Source: Nostoc sp. JL33 (GTDB taxonomy: Bacteria; Cyanobacteriota; Cyanobacteriia; Cyanobacteriales; Nostocaceae). Taken from it: a stretch of 43,426 nucleotides of DNA. The notes beneath the pieces are model-generated. The model was not told the DNA's origin. It made no database searches and was given only the letters and a program-made list of their open reading frames with translations. Positions 1 to 8,554 of the stretch are shown here, piece after piece (position 1 is the stretch's first letter; every line of letters starts with the position of its first letter). The stretch is taken from positions 1 through 43,426 of the forward strand of contig NZ_JABXKP010000102.1 of assembly GCF_017114985.1 (NCBI RefSeq), in the 5' to 3' direction. Made by a program: the position numbers and the translations under genes.

Positions 1-246
1 TTCTTATGCTTAATTGTTTGTTACATACTTGTAAATTTCCTCCCCGACTTACTTAACTCAGACAGTAAATTCTCTGGTTGCGATCGCGAAGTGGCGGCTT
101 CCGCATCGCCTGACATCTCCTTTAGCTGGCATAACCCTAAATGCACTCTTTCTTTGATTACCATTATATGCATATTATTAGATATGAAATAGCTGATCTC
201 AGCCGAAATCCAAATACTTTCTCCAGTAAATAGTTTTGTAGCTGGC

Positions 247-359
247 TAGTATCGCAGGGCCGAAGTCACGCATTCACGCATTCACGCATTCAAAAGTATT
301 ATGGAATAAGCTATGAGAGGGATTTGAAATGGTTGCTCTATTTACGCCGTGGCGTACTA
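247..359. repeat. Miniature inverted-repeat element, copy A
   Basis: Bases 291-359 are identical over 69 bases to 34601-34669. The left end (TAGTATCGCAGGGC) and the reverse complement of the right end (TAGTACGCCACGGCG) form imperfect terminal inverted repeats, as in copy B at 34574. Inside this copy, an 8-base unit CACGCATT is repeated three times (267-290), which copy B lacks. No coding capacity; probably a non-autonomous miniature element. Confidence 0.75.
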
Positions 360-389
360 GGACTAGATTTACTTCCATCTGCCTAAATT

Positions 390-758
390 TTAGAGTACTG
401 ACTCTTTAAGTTTTTGGGAATTCTCAAGCTTGTTTGGATTCACCCAACGATTGACAAATTCCTTATTATGTTTGTACACCTTGATTTGCACTTGCTTGGA
501 ACTTAACTTGACTACTTCGGCGGTTATTCTTTGGACATCGCTAGAATCCGCGCGAGGCTTGTAAAGCCAAATGACTTTTTGCCCTACTTCAAAGTAGTTA
601 GGATTGCTAGTTAAAGCAGACGCTCTTTCTGCCCAAGACGGGAAAGCAATTGCTAAGTTGATCAAAAGTACTAAGACAACTAGAATGATTTGGAAAAGTT
701 TCATAATCATTGCACTTGTCTTCGGTCTGGTTGGGTAATCAATCTGCTGCTCTAACAT
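390..758 (-). CDS. Small exported protein of unknown function
   Basis: 122 residues. Residues 17-43 form a hydrophobic segment ending in FPSWAERA, which looks like a Sec signal peptide with cleavage after SWA. The start could therefore be the ATG at 758, 710 or 704; none has a strong Shine-Dalgarno, although AGGA lies upstream of 758. The mature part is about 80 residues, basic, with alternating hydrophobic residues (VGQKVIWLYKP, ITAEVVKLSSKQVQIKVY) that suggest a small beta-barrel, SH3-like fold. I do not recognise a named family. It stands alone, with long non-coding stretches on both sides. Confidence 0.6.
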   Translation of the reverse strand: MLEQQIDYPTRPKTSAMIMKLFQIILVVLVLLINLAIAFPSWAERASALTSNPNYFEVGQKVIWLYKPRADSSDVQRITAEVVKLSSKQVQIKVYKHNKEFVNRWVNPNKLENSQKLKESVL

Positions 759-942
759 TTAGCTATTGTCCTTTTTTGCTTTCTGAAAGCTGATGTTGCT
801 GGTTAATGATTTTGCCGGATTCATGTAGCACCTATTTTTCACCTAAGTTTGATAGCTATAGAGATTTGGATAGTTAATTACTTAGCCTTTAGCTGTATCG
901 CAAGCCAAGTTTGTATTTGTTCAAAGTTCAAATCTCTACTGC

Positions 943-1056
943 AAGACTTACGCAAACAATAGCCCAAAAGAATGATTTTTAGGTAGGGGCAATATCCTGC
1001 GGTCAGCTAAAGCTACATGAATTGCCCTAGAGTGCGTATAGTTTTGCATAAGTCCT
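943..1056. repeat. Miniature inverted-repeat element (GACTTACGCA family)
   Basis: Left end AAGACTTACGCAAAC (943-957) pairs with right end GTTTTGCATAAGTCCT (1041-1056); about 114 bases in all. The same end sequence occurs at 8296/8482 and at 37836-37848. The rest of 759-1657 is AT-rich and holds no gene that I can support. Confidence 0.65.
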
Positions 1057-1657
1057 CTATGATTTCAGGATAAAGCGACTTGGAGAATAAAATCAAATAG
1101 TCTTGTTTGTTAAAACGATAAATTAAAATTATGACGAAAGTTGTGATGCTCTGACTTGAGATCACAATCTCTATCTCAGGAGTAATAGATGCAAAAGAAC
1201 ACTCTGTTGTCAAAATTGATAATATATAGTGCTTGATGTTTCTAAGAGTTTTGGATAATAAACAACACTTTTAAAATCTCCTGTTTTAGAGGAAATTCTT
1301 TATTAAATTTTTGGATAGCTTCTGTTCTTGATTGAGGCTAGATTCATTCTTAAGTAATATATATTTAATCTTAATTAATCTAGCTAAAAATTCTTCATAC
1401 ACTGGCTATTTTTTGCCTTTAGTTTGTAAAAATTGTTAATATAACTACTCATTAATTTGCCTTATTGTAGAAAAGCTATTGGCAATTGTTTGACCAGTTA
1501 ATATCAAGTTTGGAAAATGTTGGTAAATCACCTGATCAGCTAAATTATTCAGTTTGCCGAACTCATCAACTCTTCATCTATTTGAAGTATAGTTTATCTT
1601 TTATCGGATAAACAGTGGGAATAATAAACTAAATCGCATTAAGCAAATTAGTTAGCT

Positions 1658-3886
1658 ATGAGTCAAATATGTCGCATCTTCAAAAGCTGTGCTTGTCGCA
1701 ACGTTGCACGCTGCCGGAGTAAGGAAGCAGGCAGGCTCTTTCTGTGGTTCCCCGTTCCACATACTCTGCAAAAAGTTACCTCCTACCTACAGCAGTTTGC
1801 CCTTAAGTATGAACTGATGCACGAGCGACCAGGTTTAAGTTTGGACTGTAAACCCGGACAGTCGCTAAAAATTGCGCGTAACCTAGCCGAACTACTTGCA
1901 CCGAGAGAATTAAAAGAGACGCAAGTCCTTTTCGTTCGAGGCACTATGCAACCTCAAATTCAGGATTTTAGTGACATAGCCTCATTACAACGGTTCATTA
2001 AGTTGAACCAATCCGACTGGCTGGTTGAAATGCTGGCAACGGAGCGATTCACCACTTACTTCCAACCAATTGTCTCAATTAAGGATACATCGCAGATTTT
2101 TGGATATGAATCGCTCTTGCGGGGACTGGAGGAACAAGGCAATATATTGCTACCGAAACCAATTCTGGAGTTAGCAACCGAAGCCGGACTCCTACCACAA
2201 CTCGACCAAGTTGCTCGCCTGAGCGCAATTACTCAAGTCAGTCGCTATCAAGTAAGTGGGCACATCTTCATCAATTTTGCACTAACGTCACTTTATGACC
2301 CAGCTTTTTGCCTACGTAGTACGGTAGAGGCAATTGATGCTGCCGGCATTTCCCATGATCGGGTTGTTTTTGAAGTCGTGGAGTCAGACAATCCTCAAGA
2401 CTTAGACCATCTGAAGACGGTGCTGCAATACTACCGGGATGCTGGGTTTTTAGTTGCCCTTGATGACCTCGGTTCTGGCTATTCCAGCCTAAACTTGCTA
2501 CATCAGTTACGTCCAGACTTTATCAAGCTGGACATGGAGTTAATTCGAGATGTGCATCAAGACCTTTATAAAGCTTCGATTACCGAGAAACTTCTAGAGA
2601 TTACTCAAAAGTTAAATATCCAGACTGTTGCGGAAGGAATTGAGTGCATTGAGGAACTGAACTGGCTGCGAGAACGAGGTGCAAATCTTGCTCAAGGCTA
2701 TTTGATTGCTAAACCCAGTGCAGTGCCTGTGACTATAACCCCTCAGTTTGATCCGATCGCATTAACTGTAGCATCAGCAAATTCTCAGCTAGTTAAGCAG
2801 CAAGTTCAACACCAAAGCGAGTCTGAGCGAATTGTCGCGGCTGTAACGCAGCGCATTCGAGAATCGTTGGAGTTAGACGAGATTTTGCAAACCACAGCAG
2901 CCGAAGTACGACAACTGTTTGAGATAGACCGAGTACTGATTTATCAGTTTAAGCCAGACTGGAGTGGTTTAGTTGCTGTAGAATCCTTAGCAGAAGGGTG
3001 CATGTCCATTCTGGGATTTCACGTCATGGACACGTGCTTTAAATCCACGCGCGCAACTTACTATCAACAAGGCAATACTAAAGCGATTGAAGACATTGAA
3101 ACTGCGGGACTATCGCCGTGTCATCTTCACCTCCTTCAAAGTTTGCAAATCCGGGCAAACCTGATCGTGCCCATTTTGCACCAAGAGCGTTTGTGGGGAC
3201 TATTGATCGCTCACCAATGCCGTCACCCCAGACAATGGGAGCAATCTGAGGTTAATTTGTTTAAGCAGTTAGCAGGTCAAGCTGCGATCGCTATTCAGCA
3301 ATCAGAACTTTACCAGCAATTACAACAAGCAAACCAGGAATTACAGCGCCTTGCCTCTTCGGATGGTCTAACCCAAGTGGCAAATCGACGCTGCTTTGAT
3401 GACACGTTCAACGCAGAGTGGCAACGGTTGGCACAAGAGCAAGGCTCACTATCTTTGATTTTGTGTGATGTCGATTACTTTAAGCTTTACAACGATACGC
3501 ATGGGCATTTGGCAGGAGATGATGCACTCAGACAGGTTGCCAAGACAATCTCTCAGACAGTTAAACACTGCGCTGGTTTAGTTGCTCGTTATGGTGGAGA
3601 AGAGTTTGCAGTCATTTTGCCGAATACTGATATTCAAGGGGCGATCGCAGTTGCAAGAGATATTCAGACCAATGTGAGTGCATTACAAATACCTCATCCG
3701 CATTCTGATGTCAATCAATTCATCACCTTAAGTTTTGGTGTGTCAACCATTACTCCTCATAGCCAATTATCTCCTGCAACCTTAATTGCTGCTGCTGACC
3801 AGGGACTCTACCAAGGAAAAGCACAAGGAAGAAATTGTGTGGTGCAGATGGACTGTGAGGATACTGAGGTTAGATATCTCCTTTAG
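1658..3886 (+). CDS. EAL - cyanobacteriochrome GAF - GGDEF protein (putative light-regulated c-di-GMP enzyme)
   Basis: 742 residues. The N-terminus is cysteine-rich (C5, C11, C13, C19), followed by about 100 unassigned residues. An EAL phosphodiesterase domain spans about 120-355, with YESLLRG at 150-156 and DDLGSGYSS at 269-277; the usual acidic and lysine positions are kept. A GAF domain follows at about 400-560. It carries DTCF at 458-461 and CH at 488-489, then ANLIVP and LWGLLIAHQC. Cysteines 28 residues apart in D-x-C-F and C-H are the signature of DXCF cyanobacteriochromes, which bind a bilin at the CH cysteine and reversibly at the DXCF cysteine. The GGDEF domain has GGEEF at 646-650, so a catalytic diguanylate cyclase is plausible; the RxxD inhibitory site upstream is absent. 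EAL before GGDEF is the reverse of the common order. No Shine-Dalgarno at the ATG. It could make or break c-di-GMP according to light colour; the direction is unknown. Confidence 0.85.
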   Translation: MSQICRIFKSCACRNVARCRSKEAGRLFLWFPVPHTLQKVTSYLQQFALKYELMHERPGLSLDCKPGQSLKIARNLAELLAPRELKETQVLFVRGTMQPQIQDFSDIASLQRFIKLNQSDWLVEMLATERFTTYFQPIVSIKDTSQIFGYESLLRGLEEQGNILLPKPILELATEAGLLPQLDQVARLSAITQVSRYQVSGHIFINFALTSLYDPAFCLRSTVEAIDAAGISHDRVVFEVVESDNPQDLDHLKTVLQYYRDAGFLVALDDLGSGYSSLNLLHQLRPDFIKLDMELIRDVHQDLYKASITEKLLEITQKLNIQTVAEGIECIEELNWLRERGANLAQGYLIAKPSAVPVTITPQFDPIALTVASANSQLVKQQVQHQSESERIVAAVTQRIRESLELDEILQTTAAEVRQLFEIDRVLIYQFKPDWSGLVAVESLAEGCMSILGFHVMDTCFKSTRATYYQQGNTKAIEDIETAGLSPCHLHLLQSLQIRANLIVPILHQERLWGLLIAHQCRHPRQWEQSEVNLFKQLAGQAAIAIQQSELYQQLQQANQELQRLASSDGLTQVANRRCFDDTFNAEWQRLAQEQGSLSLILCDVDYFKLYNDTHGHLAGDDALRQVAKTISQTVKHCAGLVARYGGEEFAVILPNTDIQGAIAVARDIQTNVSALQIPHPHSDVNQFITLSFGVSTITPHSQLSPATLIAAADQGLYQGKAQGRNCVVQMDCEDTEVRYLL

Positions 3887-4108
3887 CATCAGTCTCCATT
3901 TTCTCTGCCAATTATTGTGAATACAGATGACAAATCTAATGTTGATGGCATTTTAACTTGAAACCTATTTTAGTTATGGATTTAGAACGCAAATAATTAA
4001 TTATTCAGAGAAGGTAGAAGAAGAGAGGCTAAAATCTGAGTCAGAGTGCGATCGCATTAACACCCACATGACTAATTGGGTAAAACATGAATGGAATCAA
4101 TACGCATA

Positions 4109-4251
4109 ATGGATAGCCTGTTTTTAGAACGCCAAAATCAAGCGAATACTGGGTACAAAAAGCCCTTGGACATCAATCTTGACTTTTTAGCAGGCTCCTA
4201 CAAAAGCAAAACAGTGCTAGGGACTTAGAAGTTATTGATGAAGATGCAGAT
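4109..4251 (+). pseudogene. Possible frameshifted 5' end of the TPR gene
   Basis: An ATG at 4109 begins a reading frame (MDSLFLERQNQ...) that resembles the start of cyanobacterial TPR proteins but stops after about 35 codons near 4210. In the frame of the downstream gene, codons just before its ATG at 4252 are also sensible protein (LEVIDEDAD). The two frames differ by one step, so the original gene may have begun at 4109 and suffered a frameshift around 4180-4200. The rest of 3887-4108 shows nothing recognisable. Confidence 0.4.
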
Positions 4252-5331
4252 ATGGTTGCTAACTTAGACAAAGTACTGCAAATTAAACCAGATTTGTATG
4301 AAGCCTGGTACAACCGGAGTATTGTGCTAGTAAATTTAGGTAGCTTAGAAGAAGCGATCGCTAACTTGGACAAAGCTCTGGCAATTAAACCAGATTTGTA
4401 TGAAGCCTGGTTCAACCGGGGGATTATACTAGGATGTTTGGAACAGCCTGAAGAGGCGCTTGCCAGTTATGACAAAGCTTTGGAGATTAGATCCAACAAA
4501 TACGAAGCATGGTTTAACCGAGGTATTACGCTGTATGACTTGGGATGCCTAGAAGATGCTATTAGCAGTTTCAACAAAGCCATTCAATTCAAATGTAACG
4601 ATTACTGGAGTTGGTACAATTTGGGCATTGTGCTCTATGACTTGGGACATTTTGAAGAAGCAACCAATAGTTTTGATAAAAGTATAAAATTGAACCCCAA
4701 TATCTCGAAGGGCTGGTATTGCCGAGGTATTGCACTTGGGCAATTAAAACGCTTGCAAGAAGCAATCATTAGCTTTGATAAAGCCTTAGAATTCAAACCG
4801 AATTGGTATGAAGCTTGGAAGTATCGAGGGATCACGCTGAGAAAGTTAGAACGCTTTCAAGAAGCAATTGCTAGTTTTAAGAAAGCGATTAAAATTAAGT
4901 CTGATGACTACCGAGATTGGAATAACCAAGGGTATATGTTGTTAAAGCTGAGAAACTTTGAAGAGGCTATTGCTAGCTTTGACAAAGCTTTGGAATTAAA
5001 ACCTGATTATGCAGATGCTTTTTACAATAAGGGTTGTTGTTATGCGTTGCAGGGAGATATTGAACCAGCAATTTATAATTTGCAAAAAGCTATCAATTTG
5101 AGTCCTAAGCAATATTTAGAAGTTGCAAAAAATGACTCAGATTTTGACAGTATTCGAGAAAATGGGCGGTTTCAGGCTTTGATTCAGACAGAAAATTATT
5201 GGGAAGATGAAGAAGAAATAGATGAACAAGAATGGCTGAAAGCGGCTGCGAGTAATCCAGTCTTTGATTTTCTAAAACATCCTGAAGAAGATATTTACAC
5301 ATTAGCCGATGGGAAGCCATTCAATGACTAA
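4252..5331 (+). CDS. TPR-repeat protein with an antitoxin-like C-terminal tail
   Basis: 359 residues. About eight consecutive 34-residue tetratricopeptide repeats (residues about 17-290) with the pattern YEAWxNRGxxLxxLxxxEEAIxxFDKAL, a helical scaffold for protein-protein contacts. Residues 290-325 leave the repeat pattern. The last 40 residues are acidic (EEEIDEQEWLKAAASNP, then PEEDIYTLADGKPFND) and resemble short cyanobacterial antitoxins encoded just before MazF/PemK genes. The stop codon overlaps the next start as TAATG, so the two are translationally coupled. The annotated ATG lacks a clear ribosome site, and an earlier start may have been lost to a frameshift. That the tail acts as antitoxin is inference from sequence character and position. 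Confidence 0.8.
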   Translation: MVANLDKVLQIKPDLYEAWYNRSIVLVNLGSLEEAIANLDKALAIKPDLYEAWFNRGIILGCLEQPEEALASYDKALEIRSNKYEAWFNRGITLYDLGCLEDAISSFNKAIQFKCNDYWSWYNLGIVLYDLGHFEEATNSFDKSIKLNPNISKGWYCRGIALGQLKRLQEAIISFDKALEFKPNWYEAWKYRGITLRKLERFQEAIASFKKAIKIKSDDYRDWNNQGYMLLKLRNFEEAIASFDKALELKPDYADAFYNKGCCYALQGDIEPAIYNLQKAINLSPKQYLEVAKNDSDFDSIRENGRFQALIQTENYWEDEEEIDEQEWLKAAASNPVFDFLKHPEEDIYTLADGKPFND

Positions 5332-5669
5332 TGACTAAGGGTAAAATTGTCCTTATACCTTTCCCATTCGATGATTTATCAGCTATTAAATTGCGTCCAG
5401 CCATTTGCTTGACTAATCCAGTGGGATCTTACAAACATATTATCCTTGCTTTGATCACCAGTAAGATTCCATCTGATTTGATGGAAACGGACATTGTATT
5501 GGATACGAGTCATCCAGATTTTGCTGCCAATGGGTTAAATAAACCATCGACTATTAGGCTGGATCATTTGATGACAGTTCGTAAATCTCTGATTCAGCGT
5601 GAACTGGGTACATTGTCATTGGATATGCAAGATTTGATTGCTAAAATACTGTGCAAGTTATTGACATAG
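5331..5669 (+). CDS. MazF/PemK-family toxin (endoribonuclease)
   Basis: 112 residues, the usual length of this family. The N-terminal KGKIVLIPFPFDDLS, then KLRPAICLTNP and the central ALITSKI segment, follow the PemK/MazF barrel pattern in which the conserved RPA motif and a later Ser/Thr-Arg (here STIRLDHL) build the RNA-cleaving site. Known members cut mRNA and are held inactive by a small antitoxin encoded immediately upstream. Here the upstream gene is a TPR protein whose acidic C-terminus probably plays that part; start and stop overlap by one base. No separate antitoxin gene is visible. Confidence 0.85.
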   Translation: MTKGKIVLIPFPFDDLSAIKLRPAICLTNPVGSYKHIILALITSKIPSDLMETDIVLDTSHPDFAANGLNKPSTIRLDHLMTVRKSLIQRELGTLSLDMQDLIAKILCKLLT

Positions 5670-5804
5670 CGGTTCTCTCTTTGATGCAACAGGCGTTAGG
5701 GAATATTGCTGTACCCATGCCAATGGTACGCCAGTTTGCTCAAGTCTCTTAACCCACCCATGCGATTTGCTTTTGTATTGCACGCAATTAAAAACACAAC
5801 AGCG

Positions 5805-6770
5805 ATGACTCACTACATTTTAAAAGCCTCAAAAGAAACCGTGCATTTAGGCGGTTTCTCCCATCAGCTAGAACCAGCACTGATTATTGACTCTGGCGAC
5901 ACAGTTGATGTGGAAACTTATACTGGTTACTACGTTTATGACAAAGCACCACCTGAGTTTGTCACACCAGAATTTCTCGACATCTGCGAAAATCTTCTAC
6001 CAGAACGCAAAATTGCTGGGGGGCCGCATTTACTCACAGGGCCGATTTATGTGCGCGATGCCGAACCAGGGGATGTTTTAGAAGTACAATTAGATGCGAT
6101 CGCACCTAGTTTACCTATAGGCTTCAATGCCATTCGTACAGGTTGGGGAGCTTTACCACATCAGTTTCCTCAACCTGCTTTGAGATTCATTCCTCTAGAT
6201 TTAGCAAACAATATCGCGGAATTTCCGGCTGGTACTGGCATAAAAATTCCTCTCAAACCGTTTTTTGGAATTCTTGGTGTCGCTACTCCAGAAACCTCTC
6301 GAACTTCTATTCCACCAGGTTCTTACGGTGGTAATATCGACAATCGGGAATTACAAGCTGGTTCTCGTTTATTTTTGCCGATTTTCGTACCAGGTGGATT
6401 ATTTTCTATTGGTGATGGGCATTCTGCACAAGGAGATGGTGAAGTAAATGTCACCGCGATTGAAACTTCGATGAACGGTAGAATTACCCTCAAACTTCGC
6501 AAGGATTTACAACTGACAACACCAATTGCCGAAACTCCAACTCATATGATCACAATGGGGTTTGCTCAAACCTTAGATGAAGCCTTAGAACTGGCTTTAA
6601 AAAACATGATTGATTTTCTGAAACGCTTCGCCAATTTGTCGCCAGAAGATGCTTATGTATTGTGTAGTTTAGCTGTGAATTTTCATATCACTCAAGTTGT
6701 GAACAGTCCCCAAAAAGGTGTGCATGGAATGCTACCTAAATCAATTTTTTCCAAAAATATTAATTTATAA
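5805..6770 (+). CDS. Acetamidase/formamidase family protein
   Basis: Starting at the ATG at 5805 the protein has 321 residues, in line with the FmdA/AmdA family; an in-frame ATG at 5706 would add 33 residues that look unlike the family. Family features are GPIYVRDAEPGDVLEV near the N-terminus, then PPGSYGGNIDNREL, and FSIGDGHSAQGDGEVNVTAIE, which carries conserved Asp/His/Glu residues of the hydrolytic site. Characterised members release ammonia from formamide or acetamide, so a role in nitrogen scavenging is likely, but the substrate cannot be told from sequence. It follows the toxin gene by about 130 bases on the same strand and is probably an independent unit. Confidence 0.85.
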   Translation: MTHYILKASKETVHLGGFSHQLEPALIIDSGDTVDVETYTGYYVYDKAPPEFVTPEFLDICENLLPERKIAGGPHLLTGPIYVRDAEPGDVLEVQLDAIAPSLPIGFNAIRTGWGALPHQFPQPALRFIPLDLANNIAEFPAGTGIKIPLKPFFGILGVATPETSRTSIPPGSYGGNIDNRELQAGSRLFLPIFVPGGLFSIGDGHSAQGDGEVNVTAIETSMNGRITLKLRKDLQLTTPIAETPTHMITMGFAQTLDEALELALKNMIDFLKRFANLSPEDAYVLCSLAVNFHITQVVNSPQKGVHGMLPKSIFSKNINL

Positions 6771-6806
6771 TTTGTGAGAATTGAACTGTTCAGATTCCCG
6801 ATTGAT

Positions 6807-6901
6807 TAGACATAGGAGTGAAAAAGAATTGTTTTGACGTAGCAGTGCTACGTCTCTACAAGAGTTCTGGGTAACGCATATTTAATTTCTGGAGATGTCT
6901 A
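6807..6901. repeat. Miniature inverted-repeat element (TAGACATAGGAGTG family)
   Basis: The left end TAGACATAGGAGTGAAA and the right end TTTCTGGAGATGTCTA are imperfect inverted repeats. The core contains the palindrome GACGTAGCAGTGCTACGTC, and the stretch from there through GGGTAACGCATATTTAATTT recurs at 27226-27281. No coding capacity. Confidence 0.6.
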
Positions 6902-6926
6902 TTTAATAAGTCAGGAATCTTATCGA

Positions 6927-7226
6927 TCAGCAAGCTTGTAAATTTATGGGTGCTATATCTTTCCAAGACTCTGATTCATTAGCAGCGCACCAAAGATCAT
7001 ATTTTTGTTGGAGATTTAACCAAAGTTCAGGAGTAGTTTGCAAGGCGGTAGCCAAACGAAGTGCCATATTTGGCGTAACACTTGCTTGCTCGTTAACTAT
7101 CTCAGATACAGTTTTACGAGACACATTAAGAATATCAGCAAAGTCAGTAATTGTGATATTTAGCGGTTCCAGGTACTGACGCTTGATTAATCCGCCAGGA
7201 TGTCTAGGTTTTCTTTTTGTGATCAT
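6927..7226 (-). CDS. higA: HigA-type antitoxin, XRE-family DNA-binding protein
   Basis: 99 residues. RHPGGLIKRQYLEPLNITITDFADILNVSRKTVSEIVN is the hallmark HigA/VapI N-terminus with a Cro/C1-type helix-turn-helix (about residues 25-60), and TTPELWLNLQQKYDLW follows as in the family. AGGAG lies 7 bases before the ATG. Such antitoxins neutralise the HigB ribosome-dependent mRNase and repress their own operon. Here only a decayed end of higB remains upstream (7236-7285), so this is an orphan antitoxin that may still act as a repressor or neutralise other toxins. Confidence 0.88.
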   Translation of the reverse strand: MITKRKPRHPGGLIKRQYLEPLNITITDFADILNVSRKTVSEIVNEQASVTPNMALRLATALQTTPELWLNLQQKYDLWCAANESESWKDIAPINLQAC

Positions 7227-7235
7227 CCTTAACTC

Positions 7236-7285
7236 CTAATGATAGTCTTCGTAATTTACGTCGTAAGCATTATGTCAAAGCGAAT
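7236..7285 (-). pseudogene. higB toxin remnant (3' end only)
   Basis: Reading leftward, codons ending at a TAG at 7236-7238 give HNAYDVNYEDYH, matching the characteristic C-terminus of HigB toxins (AYxVxYxDYH). Nine bases separate this stop from the higA ATG, the normal higB-higA spacing. A TGA interrupts the frame at 7275-7277; in the adjacent frame RFD (7274-7282) would continue the HigB pattern, implying a one-base loss. Upstream of 7285 the similarity fades and stops occur, so most of the toxin gene is gone. Confidence 0.65.
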
Positions 7286-7382
7286 ACTTGGCTTTCACCT
7301 GAAGTTGATACCAATGTGCTTTCATACCCCAAAATCTGTATTTAATGATAGGTGTTCGCTATTTACTGAACACCTGAAGAGT

Positions 7383-7961
7383 TTAATTGAGCTTCAGCAA
7401 TATCTTTGTTAAGCCATCGCCTAACTTTTCAATAGATTCTTGCTGTTTAGGATCTTTTAACGTACCATCAGGATTAAAAGCTTCGTAAGCTTTGGATACA
7501 GCTATTTGATCGGGAAGTACCAAAACTTTGATATTTCCCAAAATAGACCGCAGGTGAACCAAGCCGCGCAAACCACCAAGAGCGCCTGGGGAAGCGCTCA
7601 TAATACTAGCAACCTTACCTGCAAAAGCAGCCAACGGTGCTTCATTTGGGGCTGGACGGGATGCCCAGTCAATAGCGTTTTTCAAAACTGCTGTGAGTGA
7701 ACTGTTATATTCAGGCGAAGCAATCAGCAATCCTTGATGAGAAATCAGCAAATCTTTGAAAGTGCGGGCGTTGGCAGGTAGTCCTTCTTGAGCTTCCAAA
7801 TCTTCATCAAAAAGAGGCAGGGGTAAATCGCGGAGGTCTATATAAGTCACTTCTGCGCCTGCTGCCTTAGCGCCAGATGCCGCGATTTTTACCAATTTTT
7901 TGTTGTAAGAATCAATCCGGGTGCTGCCGGCAAAGGCGAGGATTTTGGGTGTAGATGCCAT
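7383..7961 (-). CDS. NADPH-dependent FMN reductase family protein
   Basis: From the ATG at 7961, 192 residues with a flavodoxin-like fold. KILAFAGSTRIDSYNKKL at the N-terminus is the FMN phosphate-binding loop, and SPEYNSSLTAVLKNAIDW is the second conserved flavin-contact motif of the NAD(P)H:FMN reductase / chromate reductase / quinone reductase group. The in-frame ATG at 8003 would add 14 residues with no family support. Members reduce FMN, quinones or metal oxyanions with NAD(P)H; the physiological substrate cannot be named. No operon partners. Confidence 0.9.
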   Translation of the reverse strand: MASTPKILAFAGSTRIDSYNKKLVKIAASGAKAAGAEVTYIDLRDLPLPLFDEDLEAQEGLPANARTFKDLLISHQGLLIASPEYNSSLTAVLKNAIDWASRPAPNEAPLAAFAGKVASIMSASPGALGGLRGLVHLRSILGNIKVLVLPDQIAVSKAYEAFNPDGTLKDPKQQESIEKLGDGLTKILLKLN

Positions 7962-8169
7962 AGTTCTAGGTTGAATGGGAAGGATTGGACACTTGAGCTG
8001 CATTATCCTGTTTCCAGGCGATCGCTATTTGCTACCTTTAGATTTTCTTTAGAAACTTTCTCTTCTCTCGGCAAGTTACGACAAGTTGTAGGTGAGCGCC
8101 TACTTCTATTATTTGGGGCGCGTTTTGTTGCAAAAGCGAAGTGATTTGAAAGTTTGGGGGCTACCAATA

Positions 8170-8264
8170 ATTCCTCTTTTCTCTGTGTTTCTGCGCCTAA
8201 TAAGGTTAGAGAAATAACTTTCAAACCGCAGAGGCACAGAGAACACAGAGAGAAGAAAAGAGAT
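8170..8264. repeat. Large imperfect palindrome
   Basis: CCTCTTTTCTCTGTGTTTCTGCGC on one side (near 8172) is mirrored by GCAGAGGCACAGAGAACACAG followed by AGAAAAGAG near 8229-8262. This type of palindrome is frequent between Nostoc genes. Nothing in 8004-8295 supports a gene; the 73-codon ORF reading through it is a by-product of the palindrome. Confidence 0.5.
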
Positions 8265-8295
8265 TTTACGAGTCACCTTGAAAGAGTTAATTAAT

Positions 8296-8482
8296 AGGAC
8301 TTACGCATTGACGAGAAATACTAAATATACAACGTTAAAAACCATATCTTTCGTAAGGGCACAGCATGATCTATTTATGTAGTTTACCGCCGTAGGCATC
8401 GCAGGATAATTAAGAAAAGCCTGAAAACTTCCTCAAACTCGTTAATGCACATCACGATGCATTTGTACAGTGCATAAGTCCT
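8296..8482. repeat. Miniature inverted-repeat element (GACTTACGCA family)
   Basis: AGGACTTACGCA at the left and TGCATAAGTCCT at the right are inverted copies 187 bases apart. The interior is non-coding. It shares its ends with the element at 943-1056. Confidence 0.65.
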
Positions 8483-8554
8483 ACTTAAGTTGACACCAAT
8501 GCACAGATGTGCGCCCCTACGCTTTTTTTCACATGCCATAAAACTCAAGCACTG

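Noticed and set aside
1013..1213. 66-codon ORF on the minus strand
   Set aside because: Its last codons come from the miniature element at 943-1056, it has no family features, and the region is AT-rich with many chance frames.
8003..8224. 73-codon ORF on the minus strand
   Set aside because: It runs through a palindromic repeat and has no recognisable protein character.
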